This document shows positions 36,019 through 44,150 of a DNA stretch of 64,000 nt, piece by piece (within the stretch, counting starts at the first letter, position 1; every line of letters begins with the position of its first letter). Under the pieces are notes generated by a model. That model made no database searches, was not told the DNA's origin, and was given only the letters and a program-made list of their open reading frames with translations. This DNA is from Chryseobacterium gleum (lineage in GTDB: Bacteria; Bacteroidota; Bacteroidia; Flavobacteriales; Weeksellaceae): NCBI RefSeq assembly GCF_900636535.1, contig NZ_LR134289.1:4861501-4925500 (forward strand), written 5' to 3'. Made by a program: the position numbers and the translations under genes.

Positions 36019-39000
36019 ATGAAAAAACATGATTTTTCCAACAGGGAAAACGTTCCGCAGGTGGCGGATATGTTTTCAGGCAGGAAAAAATTGCTGCGTG
36101 CAGGCTTAAAGAGTACCCTATTCTTTATGCTTCTTGCTAGTGGCACTGCTATCAAGGCACAGCAGATCAACCTTTCGCTACAGAGAGCGACACTGGCTAA
36201 GGCCATCTCTGAAATACGGAAGACAACAAAATATGACTTTGCCTATAGTGAAGAACTTTTAAAAAAAGCTGGTCCAATTTCCGTTAATCTTAAAAATGCC
36301 AACATTACCGAGGTACTGAATAAAATGTTTGCTGATCAACCGATCTCTTACAAGATTGCTGATGGCATTATCATTTTAAAAGAAAAACCAGCAAACGGAA
36401 ATAGTATAGCTCCTTCAAAAAATAAGGAAACAATAAAAGGGAGGGTGGTCGATGACAAGGGGAATCCATTGGCAGGTGCAACGATCCAAGTTAAAGGAAC
36501 GAGCTTTATAGCTACTTCTGATGGTGCAGGATTTTTTGAGATACCGGATGATTTTTTAGAATCTGATCTGCAGATATCCTATTTAGGATATGGCCGGATA
36601 GAGGTAGCAGCTAAAAATATTGACAGGATTGTGCTGACAACAAATGACAACCGGATCGAGGAGGTGAGTGTTGTCGCCAGTGGGTATCAGTCTATTCCAA
36701 AGGAAAGGGCTACAGGCTCCTTTTCAAAGGTAGATAATGCGACTTTTAACAGACAGGTTTCGACCGATGTTATCAGCAGACTAAAGGGGATAGCACCTTC
36801 TATATTGTTTGACGAACGTTCAGGTTCTCCGAAATTAACGATCAGGGGACAGGCTACGATTTTTGGCAACGACCAGCCATTGATTGTTGTTGATAATTTT
36901 CCGTATGAAGGGGATATCAATAATATCAATCCGAACGATATTGAGGATATTGACATTCTAAAAGATGCGGCTGCCGCATCAATCTGGGGAGTACGTGCTG
37001 GCAATGGTGTGATCGTGATTAAAACTAAAAAAGGACGAGCAGACCAGCCGATGAGCATAGGTTTTACTTCGAATGTTACGATAGGGCAGAAACCGGATCT
37101 TTATTATTTGCCTAAGATAGCATCAACAGATTTTATTGATATTGAGAAGATGTTATTTGATAAAGGATATTACAATACGATTATCAGCAACACTTCTACA
37201 AATAGACCTTATTCACCTGTTGTTCAAATTTTGAATAATCAAAAGAATGGACTTATTACCTCAGAGGATGCTACGATGCAGATTGATGAATTAAGGAAAT
37301 ATGATCTGCGAGATGATATGAAAAAATATCTTTATCAAGAGAGTGTAAAACAACAATATTCATTAAATATAAGTGGGGGGTCAGAAAAATATAGCTACTA
37401 TTTTTCTTCGGGTTTTGATAAAAATAGAAATTCTGAAAAAGGCGAAGGATTTAATAGGGTTAGCATAAATAGCAATCAAGTATTTCGTCCATTAAAAAAA
37501 ATGGAAATAAGTGCGGGATTGAGTTATAATCAAAATAACCAATCTACTTCCAATGTTGTATCAATGTTAACCAACATGGGAGCAGAACTTATGTATCCAT
37601 ATGCAAGGTTGGTCGATGACAATGGGGAACCGGCTGTCGTTATCAAAGATCATAGTACGGTATTAAAGCAAAAAGCACTTTCGGCAGGATTACTAAATTG
37701 GGATTTTGTTCCTTTGGATGAATTACAACTACAAGATAATAAGTTTAAGCAATCCGAAATGCGCTTAAATGCTGCTGTCAAATATTCAATTATACCGTCT
37801 CTGTCAGCTGAAGTCCGTTTTCAGTACGAAAATCAGCAAGGAAGACGTAGGAGTTTCTTTGATCAGGATAGCTATGCAATGCGCGATCAAATTAATAGGT
37901 ATACAACAATAAGTAATGGAGTTTTAACCCGAAATATACCGATGGGGGGAAGACTTGATAATACAAATAGTGAACTCAATTCATTAAATGGACGTTTCCA
38001 ACTAAATTTTGATCAAAAGTGGAATAAACACCAAGTGAATGCAATCGCCGGATTTGAAGTTAGAGAGACAAAAGCGAATAGTATTAGTGCCCGACAATAT
38101 GGCTTTGATCCCAATGTTGGTTCAAGTGTTTTAGTCGATTACCTGACACGCTTTTCATTATATGGAAAAGGAACTACTGGAACAATTCCTAATAATGATA
38201 ATTATTCAGGTACTTTGGATAGGATACGATCTTATTATGTCAACGGTGCATACAATTACGATTTACGGTACGTTGTTTCTGCCAGTGCAAGGATTGATCA
38301 ATCAAATCTTTTTGGCGTAAATACCAACCAAAAATCTGTGCCATTATGGTCAACAGGTTTTAAGTGGAACATAAATAAAGAGAGCTTCTATAATTTTGAT
38401 TTTCTACGGGAATTAAGTTTGCGCTCAACATTTGGTTATAGCGGCAATATTGACCGTACAACTACAGCTTATACAACTGCAAGGTTGACTAGAAACCCCG
38501 ACAATGGTTTACCTGCCGCAGATTTAGTTACTCCCCCAAACAATGAACTACGTTGGGAGAAAAATAGAATGTTCAATATCGGTGTTGATTTCACATCACA
38601 AAATAATAGGTTTTCTGGAAGTGTTGAATACTTTAAACGAAAAGGTACTGATTTAATTGGGAATGGAGATATTGATCCAACAACAGGCTTTACTTCTTTT
38701 CGTGGAAATCTTGCTAATATGGATGGAAAGGGAGTGGATATAGAACTCAATTCAATCAATGTTCAAAACAAATATTTTAGCTGGAAAACCACAGCTATTT
38801 TTTCCTACGCTAAAGATATAGTTACAAAATATAAAAGGTCTAGCACCATCACAAACTTTCTTTCTGATAATAGCCTAGGTCGAGTAACTAATCTATATAA
38901 TCCTGTTGAGGGAAGATCTCTTTTTGGAATCTATAGTTACCCTTGGGCGGGCCTTGATCCGCAAACTGGTCAGGCACGGGGATTTTTGGATGGAGAACCT

Positions 39001-39555
39001 TCGACACAATATGCTAAGATAACGCAGCAGTTATCAGATGATCCAGAAAATAATTTGATTTATAATGGGAATGCTTTAGCACCTTATTTTGGTGCTTTGC
39101 GTAATACATTTAGCTACAAAGGTTTTGATTTTTCCTTTAATATAACATATCGTTTTGGGTATTATTTTAGAAGGAATTCAATTATGTATTCAGCTCTCTA
39201 TAATAGCTATGGGATTAATGGCGATTATAATGATAGATGGCAGAATCCTGGCGATGAGCTAAAGACCAATGTTCCCGCACTGACGTATCCTGCCGTAAAC
39301 GTTGCGGATCAGTTTTACCGAAATTCAGAAGTATTGGTCAGTAAAGGTGATCACATACGGCTTCAAGATATAAATCTTTCCTATGCATTATCGCCAAATA
39401 TTCTAAGAAGTCTTCATCTTAAGAATGTACGTTTCTTTGCTTATGTAAATAACGTCTGCATGATTTGGAAGGCAAACAAGGTTAATCTCGATCCCGATTT
39501 TCCAACGACAAAACCTCCACGCACAATTGCGCTGGGACTAAATTGTAACCTGTAA
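36019..39555 (+). CDS. SusC/RagA TonB-linked outer-membrane transporter with STN domain
   Basis: A 1178-residue transporter. A signal/transmembrane segment lies at about 28-48 (an extended N-terminus typical of many SusC proteins), then an STN domain (about 55-120), a carboxypeptidase-regulatory-like domain (about 140-215, IKGRVVDDKGNPLAGATIQVKG), the plug with LTIRGQATIFGNDQPLIVVDNFPY and IDILKDAAAASIWGVRAGNGVIVI, and the barrel. STN plus neighbouring FecR/sigma marks a sensing transporter. The plug carries WGVRAGNGV in place of the more common YGSRGANGV. SusD follows 11 bases later. Confidence 0.95.
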   Translation: MKKHDFSNRENVPQVADMFSGRKKLLRAGLKSTLFFMLLASGTAIKAQQINLSLQRATLAKAISEIRKTTKYDFAYSEELLKKAGPISVNLKNANITEVLNKMFADQPISYKIADGIIILKEKPANGNSIAPSKNKETIKGRVVDDKGNPLAGATIQVKGTSFIATSDGAGFFEIPDDFLESDLQISYLGYGRIEVAAKNIDRIVLTTNDNRIEEVSVVASGYQSIPKERATGSFSKVDNATFNRQVSTDVISRLKGIAPSILFDERSGSPKLTIRGQATIFGNDQPLIVVDNFPYEGDINNINPNDIEDIDILKDAAAASIWGVRAGNGVIVIKTKKGRADQPMSIGFTSNVTIGQKPDLYYLPKIASTDFIDIEKMLFDKGYYNTIISNTSTNRPYSPVVQILNNQKNGLITSEDATMQIDELRKYDLRDDMKKYLYQESVKQQYSLNISGGSEKYSYYFSSGFDKNRNSEKGEGFNRVSINSNQVFRPLKKMEISAGLSYNQNNQSTSNVVSMLTNMGAELMYPYARLVDDNGEPAVVIKDHSTVLKQKALSAGLLNWDFVPLDELQLQDNKFKQSEMRLNAAVKYSIIPSLSAEVRFQYENQQGRRRSFFDQDSYAMRDQINRYTTISNGVLTRNIPMGGRLDNTNSELNSLNGRFQLNFDQKWNKHQVNAIAGFEVRETKANSISARQYGFDPNVGSSVLVDYLTRFSLYGKGTTGTIPNNDNYSGTLDRIRSYYVNGAYNYDLRYVVSASARIDQSNLFGVNTNQKSVPLWSTGFKWNINKESFYNFDFLRELSLRSTFGYSGNIDRTTTAYTTARLTRNPDNGLPAADLVTPPNNELRWEKNRMFNIGVDFTSQNNRFSGSVEYFKRKGTDLIGNGDIDPTTGFTSFRGNLANMDGKGVDIELNSINVQNKYFSWKTTAIFSYAKDIVTKYKRSSTITNFLSDNSLGRVTNLYNPVEGRSLFGIYSYPWAGLDPQTGQARGFLDGEPSTQYAKITQQLSDDPENNLIYNGNALAPYFGALRNTFSYKGFDFSFNITYRFGYYFRRNSIMYSALYNSYGINGDYNDRWQNPGDELKTNVPALTYPAVNVADQFYRNSEVLVSKGDHIRLQDINLSYALSPNILRSLHLKNVRFFAYVNNVCMIWKANKVNLDPDFPTTKPPRTIALGLNCNL

Positions 39556-39566
39556 GAATTAATCCT

Positions 39567-40922
39567 ATGAAGAATATAATAAAATCACTAATAATATTAA
39601 CGGTAATATTATTATCTGCATGTTCGAAAGAATGGCTAGAAGAGAAGCAGGATATTAAGTTGATTGTACCTACAACATTGACCGATTTGGACTTATTAAT
39701 GAATACAACCTTGTTCGCCCGTGACGGTCGAGGTTCTATGGAAGGTTCTTGTGACGATTTTGAAGTTACTGTGGAACAATACAATTCATTGTATTATGAT
39801 TTTAGCCGTAAGTTATTAACATGGACTGTGGATGAGTTCCCCAAATTAGGATCAGTACTCTATGAGGAGGAATGGGATTATGCTTATGCACAGGTACAAA
39901 CCTGCAATGTCACGCTAAAAGCACTTTCAAATATTAAAAGGACTGATGTCAATGCCGGACTATATGACCGTATAAAGGGCACCGCATTATATCATCGTTC
40001 GCGTGCTTTTTTAAATTTGGCCATGACTTTTTGTAAATATTACGATTCATCCACTGCTGATATAGATCTAGGAATTCCACTAAAATTAGATGAAGATATT
40101 AATGAGCCTATTTTTAGGAACACATTGGCTGAAACCTATCTACGTATTATACAAGATCTTAATGAGTCAGCGATTCTATTGCCAAACAATGCAATTTCTC
40201 CAACTCATATCACGAATGCTGGTGCATATGCATTGTTGGCAAGGACATATCTATATATGAATGATTATCATATGGCATATGAAGTAGCGGATAAATCACT
40301 TGAACTTAATTCAAAGCTAGATGATTATAACTCATTTAATGCTACAGATTCATATCCACTTTTGGCAAAAAGTAAAGAAATGCACATTCAGATTCAAATG
40401 ACACGAAATGCTGAAACGACAGGAGCTTCTTCAATTATACCTGACGAATTGTATAATCTTTACGGTGAGAACGATTTAAGAAAAACACTTTTCTTCAAAT
40501 TTCAAAATGGAAAAATGGTATGGCGAGGTTCTTTGCTGTCCAACGAAATGTCATGCACAGCAATTGATGAAGTCTTTTTAATAGCCGCAGAATGTGCTGC
40601 TAGACTTAAGAATAAGGATAGAGCTATGCAATTGCTTAACACTTTGTTGAAGACAAGATTTAAAAATGGAAAATTTGTTCCGTTAACTGCCGAATCAGAT
40701 ATTCAAGCACTTGATATCATTTTAATAGAAAGAAGAAAAGAGCTATTGAAAAGAGGTTTGCGTTTTCAAGATTTAAAGAGACTTAATAAGGAGCCAAGAT
40801 ATGCCAAAACTCTAACAAGGATTGTTGGCGAAAACGTTTATACATTGCCACCAAATGATAAACGATATATTTTACCCATACCACAATATATTATTAATTA
40901 TAGCGGTATAGAACAAAATTAG
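39567..40922 (+). CDS. SusD/RagB family outer-membrane lipoprotein (module 2)
   Basis: A 451-residue lipoprotein (lipobox LLSAC, Cys19) with the SusD helical repeats and ERRKELLKRGLRFQDLKRLNKEP plus LPPNDKRYILPIPQYII near the C-terminus, the family's usual end. It is the surface partner of the SusC directly upstream and is followed 27 bases later by a thioredoxin-like gene. The substrate is unknown; the neighbouring thioredoxin hints at a Cys-containing peptide. Confidence 0.93.
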   Translation: MKNIIKSLIILTVILLSACSKEWLEEKQDIKLIVPTTLTDLDLLMNTTLFARDGRGSMEGSCDDFEVTVEQYNSLYYDFSRKLLTWTVDEFPKLGSVLYEEEWDYAYAQVQTCNVTLKALSNIKRTDVNAGLYDRIKGTALYHRSRAFLNLAMTFCKYYDSSTADIDLGIPLKLDEDINEPIFRNTLAETYLRIIQDLNESAILLPNNAISPTHITNAGAYALLARTYLYMNDYHMAYEVADKSLELNSKLDDYNSFNATDSYPLLAKSKEMHIQIQMTRNAETTGASSIIPDELYNLYGENDLRKTLFFKFQNGKMVWRGSLLSNEMSCTAIDEVFLIAAECAARLKNKDRAMQLLNTLLKTRFKNGKFVPLTAESDIQALDIILIERRKELLKRGLRFQDLKRLNKEPRYAKTLTRIVGENVYTLPPNDKRYILPIPQYIINYSGIEQN

Positions 40923-40949
40923 TTTGTTTCCAAAAATTTAAAAGTCATC

Positions 40950-42380
40950 ATGAAAAAAATACTATTTTTTGTTGCATTGTTTTTATTAAAAGTACATTTC
41001 TCTTATTGCCAGAAACAAACTGTGATAGCGGGCACTATTAAAAATTGGCAGGATTCTGTGCTTAATATTGATTTATTAATAATTGATGGGATGTCAGCAA
41101 TAAGAACTTCAAAAGAATTTTCGATGCCTACCAAGGATGGCAATTTTAAATTCAGTTTCACTTTAAATAGAACATCGCTAGCAACAATATATTTTAATAA
41201 TCGCATTGCCTTTTCACCCGGTACATTCAGTATTATCATAAATCCGGGTGACAGTTTGAATTTCACAGTCCCAAATCTTAAGAAATTAGGATTAGTAAAT
41301 ATGGAGGTTGATGGCGTAGGTGCTGAGAGAATTATATTATTTAGAGATATAATAAGAAAAGTATATGCAAATCGGTTATTCAGAAAAACTTATAATAAAC
41401 AAACTGTAACGGAAAAATTCTTAGAGGTGGATCGGTCATTGGATGTAATTGACTCTGAATTTCAGAAAATTAAAAAGCCTTCTTCTCGTGATAATCAACT
41501 ATTACACGCACAACTTGTGGATCAAGCATTGGATATGATTATGATCCACTCCTTACAAAATAAGAGTGATTCTACATTAATTTTATTTAAAAAATATATT
41601 CTAAACAAGAAAAGAATGTTGCCGCTATTTAACAGCACCACGATTGAGTATTTTGGCGGTTTTCGTCTGATCCCTAATTATATAAGCCTTTTAAATAGAA
41701 ACGCAGGCGGGGATAACATTGATCGTTTCGCTGAACCCCTGCAGTATAATCGCTTAATTGTTAAACAATTCGTTAATAAACCTGAAATTCGCGATTATTT
41801 ACTTTCCGATTTAGCTATAGATATCTTTAAAGAGCATTGGGATAATCAAATATCAAAAAATATGTATGACTTTTATATATCCCATGCTAACAAAAAAAAT
41901 AACTTTTACAAAAGGATAGTGCAGGAATATAAACAGGTAGAACAGTACCTTCAACCAGGTAAACCATTTTATAAATTTGCCTTACCAGATACCACTGGAA
42001 AGTTACATAAGCTCGAAGATTTCAACGGTAAGATCATTGTACTAGATTTTTGGTTCACTGGATGTCCCGGTTGTAAACTTATAAGTCCTGTTTTGGAAAA
42101 AGTTGAGGAGGAAATTAAAAATGATGGAATTCAATTTATTTCAATAAACGTCGATAAAGCGGAAATTTGGAAAATTGGAATTGGAGAATATTCAAGTAAA
42201 AGTTCATTACAACTTTATACTCAAGATCAACGATTTAATCATCCTATTATTGAATTTGCAAAGATACCATCCTATCCTTCGTTAATAGTCTTAGACAAAA
42301 ATGGAAACTTAGTCGGTGTTCCGCCAAATCCGTTAAATCATTTTGAGGAATTCAAATCATATATTAAAAAGCTATTATAA
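40950..42380 (+). CDS. TlpA-like periplasmic thioredoxin with N-terminal DUF4369-type domain
   Basis: A 476-residue exported protein with a signal peptide (MKKILFFVALFLLKVHFSYC), a beta-rich N-terminal domain of the kind found in Bacteroidetes TlpA proteins (about 25-110), a helical middle and a C-terminal thioredoxin domain. The active site is C372-P-G-C375 in WFTGCPGCKLISP and the cis-Pro lies in KIPSYPS (about 440). It probably reduces or isomerises disulfides. It occupies the same place after SusD as the S9 peptidase does in module 1. The facing genes encode a Cys peptide and a MauE protein, suggesting a shared redox theme. Confidence 0.88.
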   Translation: MKKILFFVALFLLKVHFSYCQKQTVIAGTIKNWQDSVLNIDLLIIDGMSAIRTSKEFSMPTKDGNFKFSFTLNRTSLATIYFNNRIAFSPGTFSIIINPGDSLNFTVPNLKKLGLVNMEVDGVGAERIILFRDIIRKVYANRLFRKTYNKQTVTEKFLEVDRSLDVIDSEFQKIKKPSSRDNQLLHAQLVDQALDMIMIHSLQNKSDSTLILFKKYILNKKRMLPLFNSTTIEYFGGFRLIPNYISLLNRNAGGDNIDRFAEPLQYNRLIVKQFVNKPEIRDYLLSDLAIDIFKEHWDNQISKNMYDFYISHANKKNNFYKRIVQEYKQVEQYLQPGKPFYKFALPDTTGKLHKLEDFNGKIIVLDFWFTGCPGCKLISPVLEKVEEEIKNDGIQFISINVDKAEIWKIGIGEYSSKSSLQLYTQDQRFNHPIIEFAKIPSYPSLIVLDKNGNLVGVPPNPLNHFEEFKSYIKKLL

Positions 42381-42386
42381 TTAAAT

Positions 42387-42455
42387 TCAGAGAAGATATT
42401 TCAAACAGTAACTGTCATCAATGGTCCCATCGGGATTTACATAAAATAAACCTGT
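42387..42455 (-). pseudogene. 3' remnant of a second Cys-peptide gene
   Basis: Read on the minus strand, this stretch encodes NTGLFYVNPDGTIDD and a short tail ending at TGA, closely matching ETGIFYANPDGSMGD in the intact peptide at 42538-42795. There is no signal peptide directly in front of it, and the surrounding frame is not otherwise peptide-like. It looks like a truncated duplicate of the peptide gene. Confidence 0.6.
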
Positions 42456-42482
42456 ATTTAGTATACTTTCTTTTTGAGTAAA

Positions 42483-42515
42483 AGAAAAGGGTTGCAAAAT
42501 GCAAGCCCTTTTCTT
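42483..42515. terminator. Bidirectional terminator
   Basis: Stem AGAAAAGGG..TGCA / TGCA..CCCTTTTCT with a small internal mismatch, followed by T-rich sequence on the plus strand and A-rich on the other. It separates the thioredoxin operon from the convergent peptide gene and lies between the intact peptide gene and its remnant. Confidence 0.75.
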
Positions 42516-42537
42516 GTTAATTTTGTTTAAGTCAATT

Positions 42538-42795
42538 CTAAGGTTGTCTAACCCCATGAACAATATTATTTCCGGTCGGTTCTTCAGTCTGCAAATCGTA
42601 CTCCTGAGAACATATTGGACCAGACAATTTACATTCGTTTGTCGCCCCGACTGGATCTCCCATTGATCCATCCGGATTCGCGTAAAAAATTCCTGTCTCA
42701 TCTTCATTCACTGTGTTTGCCGGAGCAAAAGAGAAAGCTGCGAAACTTCCGATTGCAATTGCTGCAACTCCTAATGTAATTCTTAGTGATTTCAT
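42538..42795 (-). CDS. Small secreted cysteine-containing peptide (DUF6520-like), second copy
   Basis: An 85-residue precursor with a signal peptide (MKSLRITLGVAAIAIGSFAAFSFA) and a mature part of about 60 residues containing two Cys (NECKLSGPICS). The segment ETGIFYANPDGSMGD is repeated in the remnant at 42387-42455. The size, signal and Cys-x-Cys spacing resemble the peptide at 7719-7970 (QECNEQPGEVC) although overall identity is low. It follows MauE by 97 bases on the same strand, the same order as in module 1. Its role is unknown. Confidence 0.68.
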   Translation of the reverse strand: MKSLRITLGVAAIAIGSFAAFSFAPANTVNEDETGIFYANPDGSMGDPVGATNECKLSGPICSQEYDLQTEEPTGNNIVHGVRQP

Positions 42796-42892
42796 GATGT
42801 TTGGTGCTTTTATAAATCAAAAAGCTAAACTTTGGTTAGTTTTTTGCCTACTCTTTGTTCAGGTTTTCGGCGTCTCCTGTTTGGTTATTAGT

Positions 42893-43342
42893 TTAGTTAT
42901 AAGTGGTCTGAACACTATTGTGTGGGGCTCGCCTTAGCGAAAAAAAAGTGATCAGACCAATAATGTTAATTGCAAAGGCAATGAAATTAAAATACAGCTG
43001 GTCGTTCCAATTCATTCCTTTGAAAACTGCAATACATGAGCATGGGATGCTCGATGCAAATTTTAAAATGTAAATTAGGTAAGCAGTATAAAGGATCATG
43101 ATAGAAAGGGAAGTTAATAATCCCAACCTTCTCCAGTTCTTGTTTAATAGTAGTATGACAATCCCGAGGTGTACAGCCTGTAAAATGTAAGGTAGGACAG
43201 CCCCTCCTGCAGATAGCAGGTAAGCCCCTTTTATCTGTCTATTGAATGTGTCAAAATCAAAGATTTTACTGGCGAAAGTGTACGCCCATACAAGAATGAG
43301 GATAAATATGATCAGTTCTGAAATGATGTTCTTAATTCTCAT
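42893..43342 (-). CDS. MauE/DoxX-type redox-associated membrane protein
   Basis: A 149-residue four-helix membrane protein with PCSC (Cys101, Cys103) between helices, as in the N-terminal domain of the protein at 6119-7663 (PCSCGG). The N-terminus WAYTFASKIFDFDTFNRQIKGAYLLS aligns with LFVYAAGSKLLDFENFQVQLAQSPLLS of that protein. The MauE family supports disulfide formation in exported proteins. The downstream Cys peptide is the likely substrate. Here the propeller domain is absent, so the membrane core alone is the shared unit. Confidence 0.85.
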   Translation of the reverse strand: MRIKNIISELIIFILILVWAYTFASKIFDFDTFNRQIKGAYLLSAGGAVLPYILQAVHLGIVILLLNKNWRRLGLLTSLSIMILYTAYLIYILKFASSIPCSCIAVFKGMNWNDQLYFNFIAFAINIIGLITFFSLRRAPHNSVQTTYN

Positions 43343-43467
43343 GATGTGGTTATTTAGTGGTTGTCATAAATGCCTTAACTGGTCGCATGCATTTTCGAGG
43401 ATTTAAAAATCTATTTTCAAAATTTCTATTTCATCAAATTTAGAATGCCTTTTGGCTGAAATGCAAG

Positions 43468-43520
43468 AACTTGTTGTCTCAAAATGCAAATGCACACTGT
43501 ATTAGAAAAAATTCACACTT
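43468..43520. promoter_or_regulatory. Repeated regulatory block upstream of mauE (copy 1)
   Basis: Contains AACTTGTTGTCTCA (43468-43481), AAATGCACA (43488-43496) and GTATTAGAA with ATTCACACTT (43499-43520). The same elements in the same order recur at 43850-44017. The block lies about 125 bases upstream of the minus-strand mauE gene, so it is probably an upstream control region. Confidence 0.6.
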
Positions 43521-43767
43521 AATGTTTCCATTGATCTTTATCTTTTGGTGGTGGATCTTTGATCTCATTTCCGTCGGCGTCAAAACTTAAGTTTGACGTC
43601 GTTTGCAAAGTGTCATTCTCTGTTTTTAAATAGAGCTTTTGCTGATTTTCTTTTTCTGCCAGACTGTTTTCTTCTGGCACTATTTCCATTTCATCCTGTC
43701 TGCAAGATTGTAATGTGCAAAGGATGAAAAGGATTATCGATATTGAGATAACCGTTGTTTTTTTCAT
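43519..43767 (-). CDS. Small lipoprotein of unknown function
   Basis: An 82-residue lipoprotein (lipobox LQSC, Cys at about residue 22) with an acidic, low-complexity mature part ending DPPPKDKDQWKH. The ATG at 43767 begins the signal peptide; a longer frame to 43821 is rejected. It lies between mauE and the AraC/TPR regulator, divergent from the latter. Similar very short lipoproteins with a Pro/Lys/Asp tail occur beside AraC-type regulators in Bacteroidetes, from memory. Function unknown. Confidence 0.6.
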   Translation of the reverse strand: MKKTTVISISIILFILCTLQSCRQDEMEIVPEENSLAEKENQQKLYLKTENDTLQTTSNLSFDADGNEIKDPPPKDKDQWKH

Positions 43768-43849
43768 TGTAAAATTTTTTAGATTATCTCGGCCGAGACG
43801 TGGTTGAATTCTGTGGTCCAAATTATCAGTCTTTGTGATAGGTTAAAAC

Positions 43850-44017
43850 AACTTGTGGTCTCAGTTATCAAATGCACATCAATGAATTACCCACTGCAGC
43901 AGATGTAAATAATTGAGAAAAAGTCACCTAATATTTTTGAAAAAAAATGTGGTATTGGGGGCATTTTTGAAGTGTATTAGAAACCATTCACATGTATTAG
44001 AACGCAAATTCACACTT
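43850..44017. promoter_or_regulatory. Repeated regulatory block upstream of the lipoprotein (copy 2)
   Basis: Contains AACTTGTGGTCTCA (43850-43863) and AAATGCACA (43870-43878), then two tandem GTATTAGAA...ATTCACA units starting at 43974 and 43994, 20 bases apart. The elements match the block at 43468-43520. It lies in the 384-base gap between the divergent lipoprotein and AraC/TPR genes. The near two-turn spacing suits binding by the AraC-type protein next door. Confidence 0.6.
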
Positions 44018-44150
44018 GCAATTTTGATGTTTAATTTCATAATGCGCTGATATATAGTTCGCTAATTTGTAAAATGCTTTTTCACGTAGCGATGAATTTG
44101 GGTTGTGTGGTATATGAGAAATTTTCTTAATTTTATAGTAATACTTAGCC

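Noticed and set aside
36687..37058. Antisense frame of 123 codons within the second SusC gene
   Set aside because: Shadow of the transporter gene; no independent start signal.
43468..44017. Short repeats considered as a CRISPR array
   Set aside because: Only two or three imperfect copies with unequal spacing, located at promoters; no spacer pattern or cas genes.
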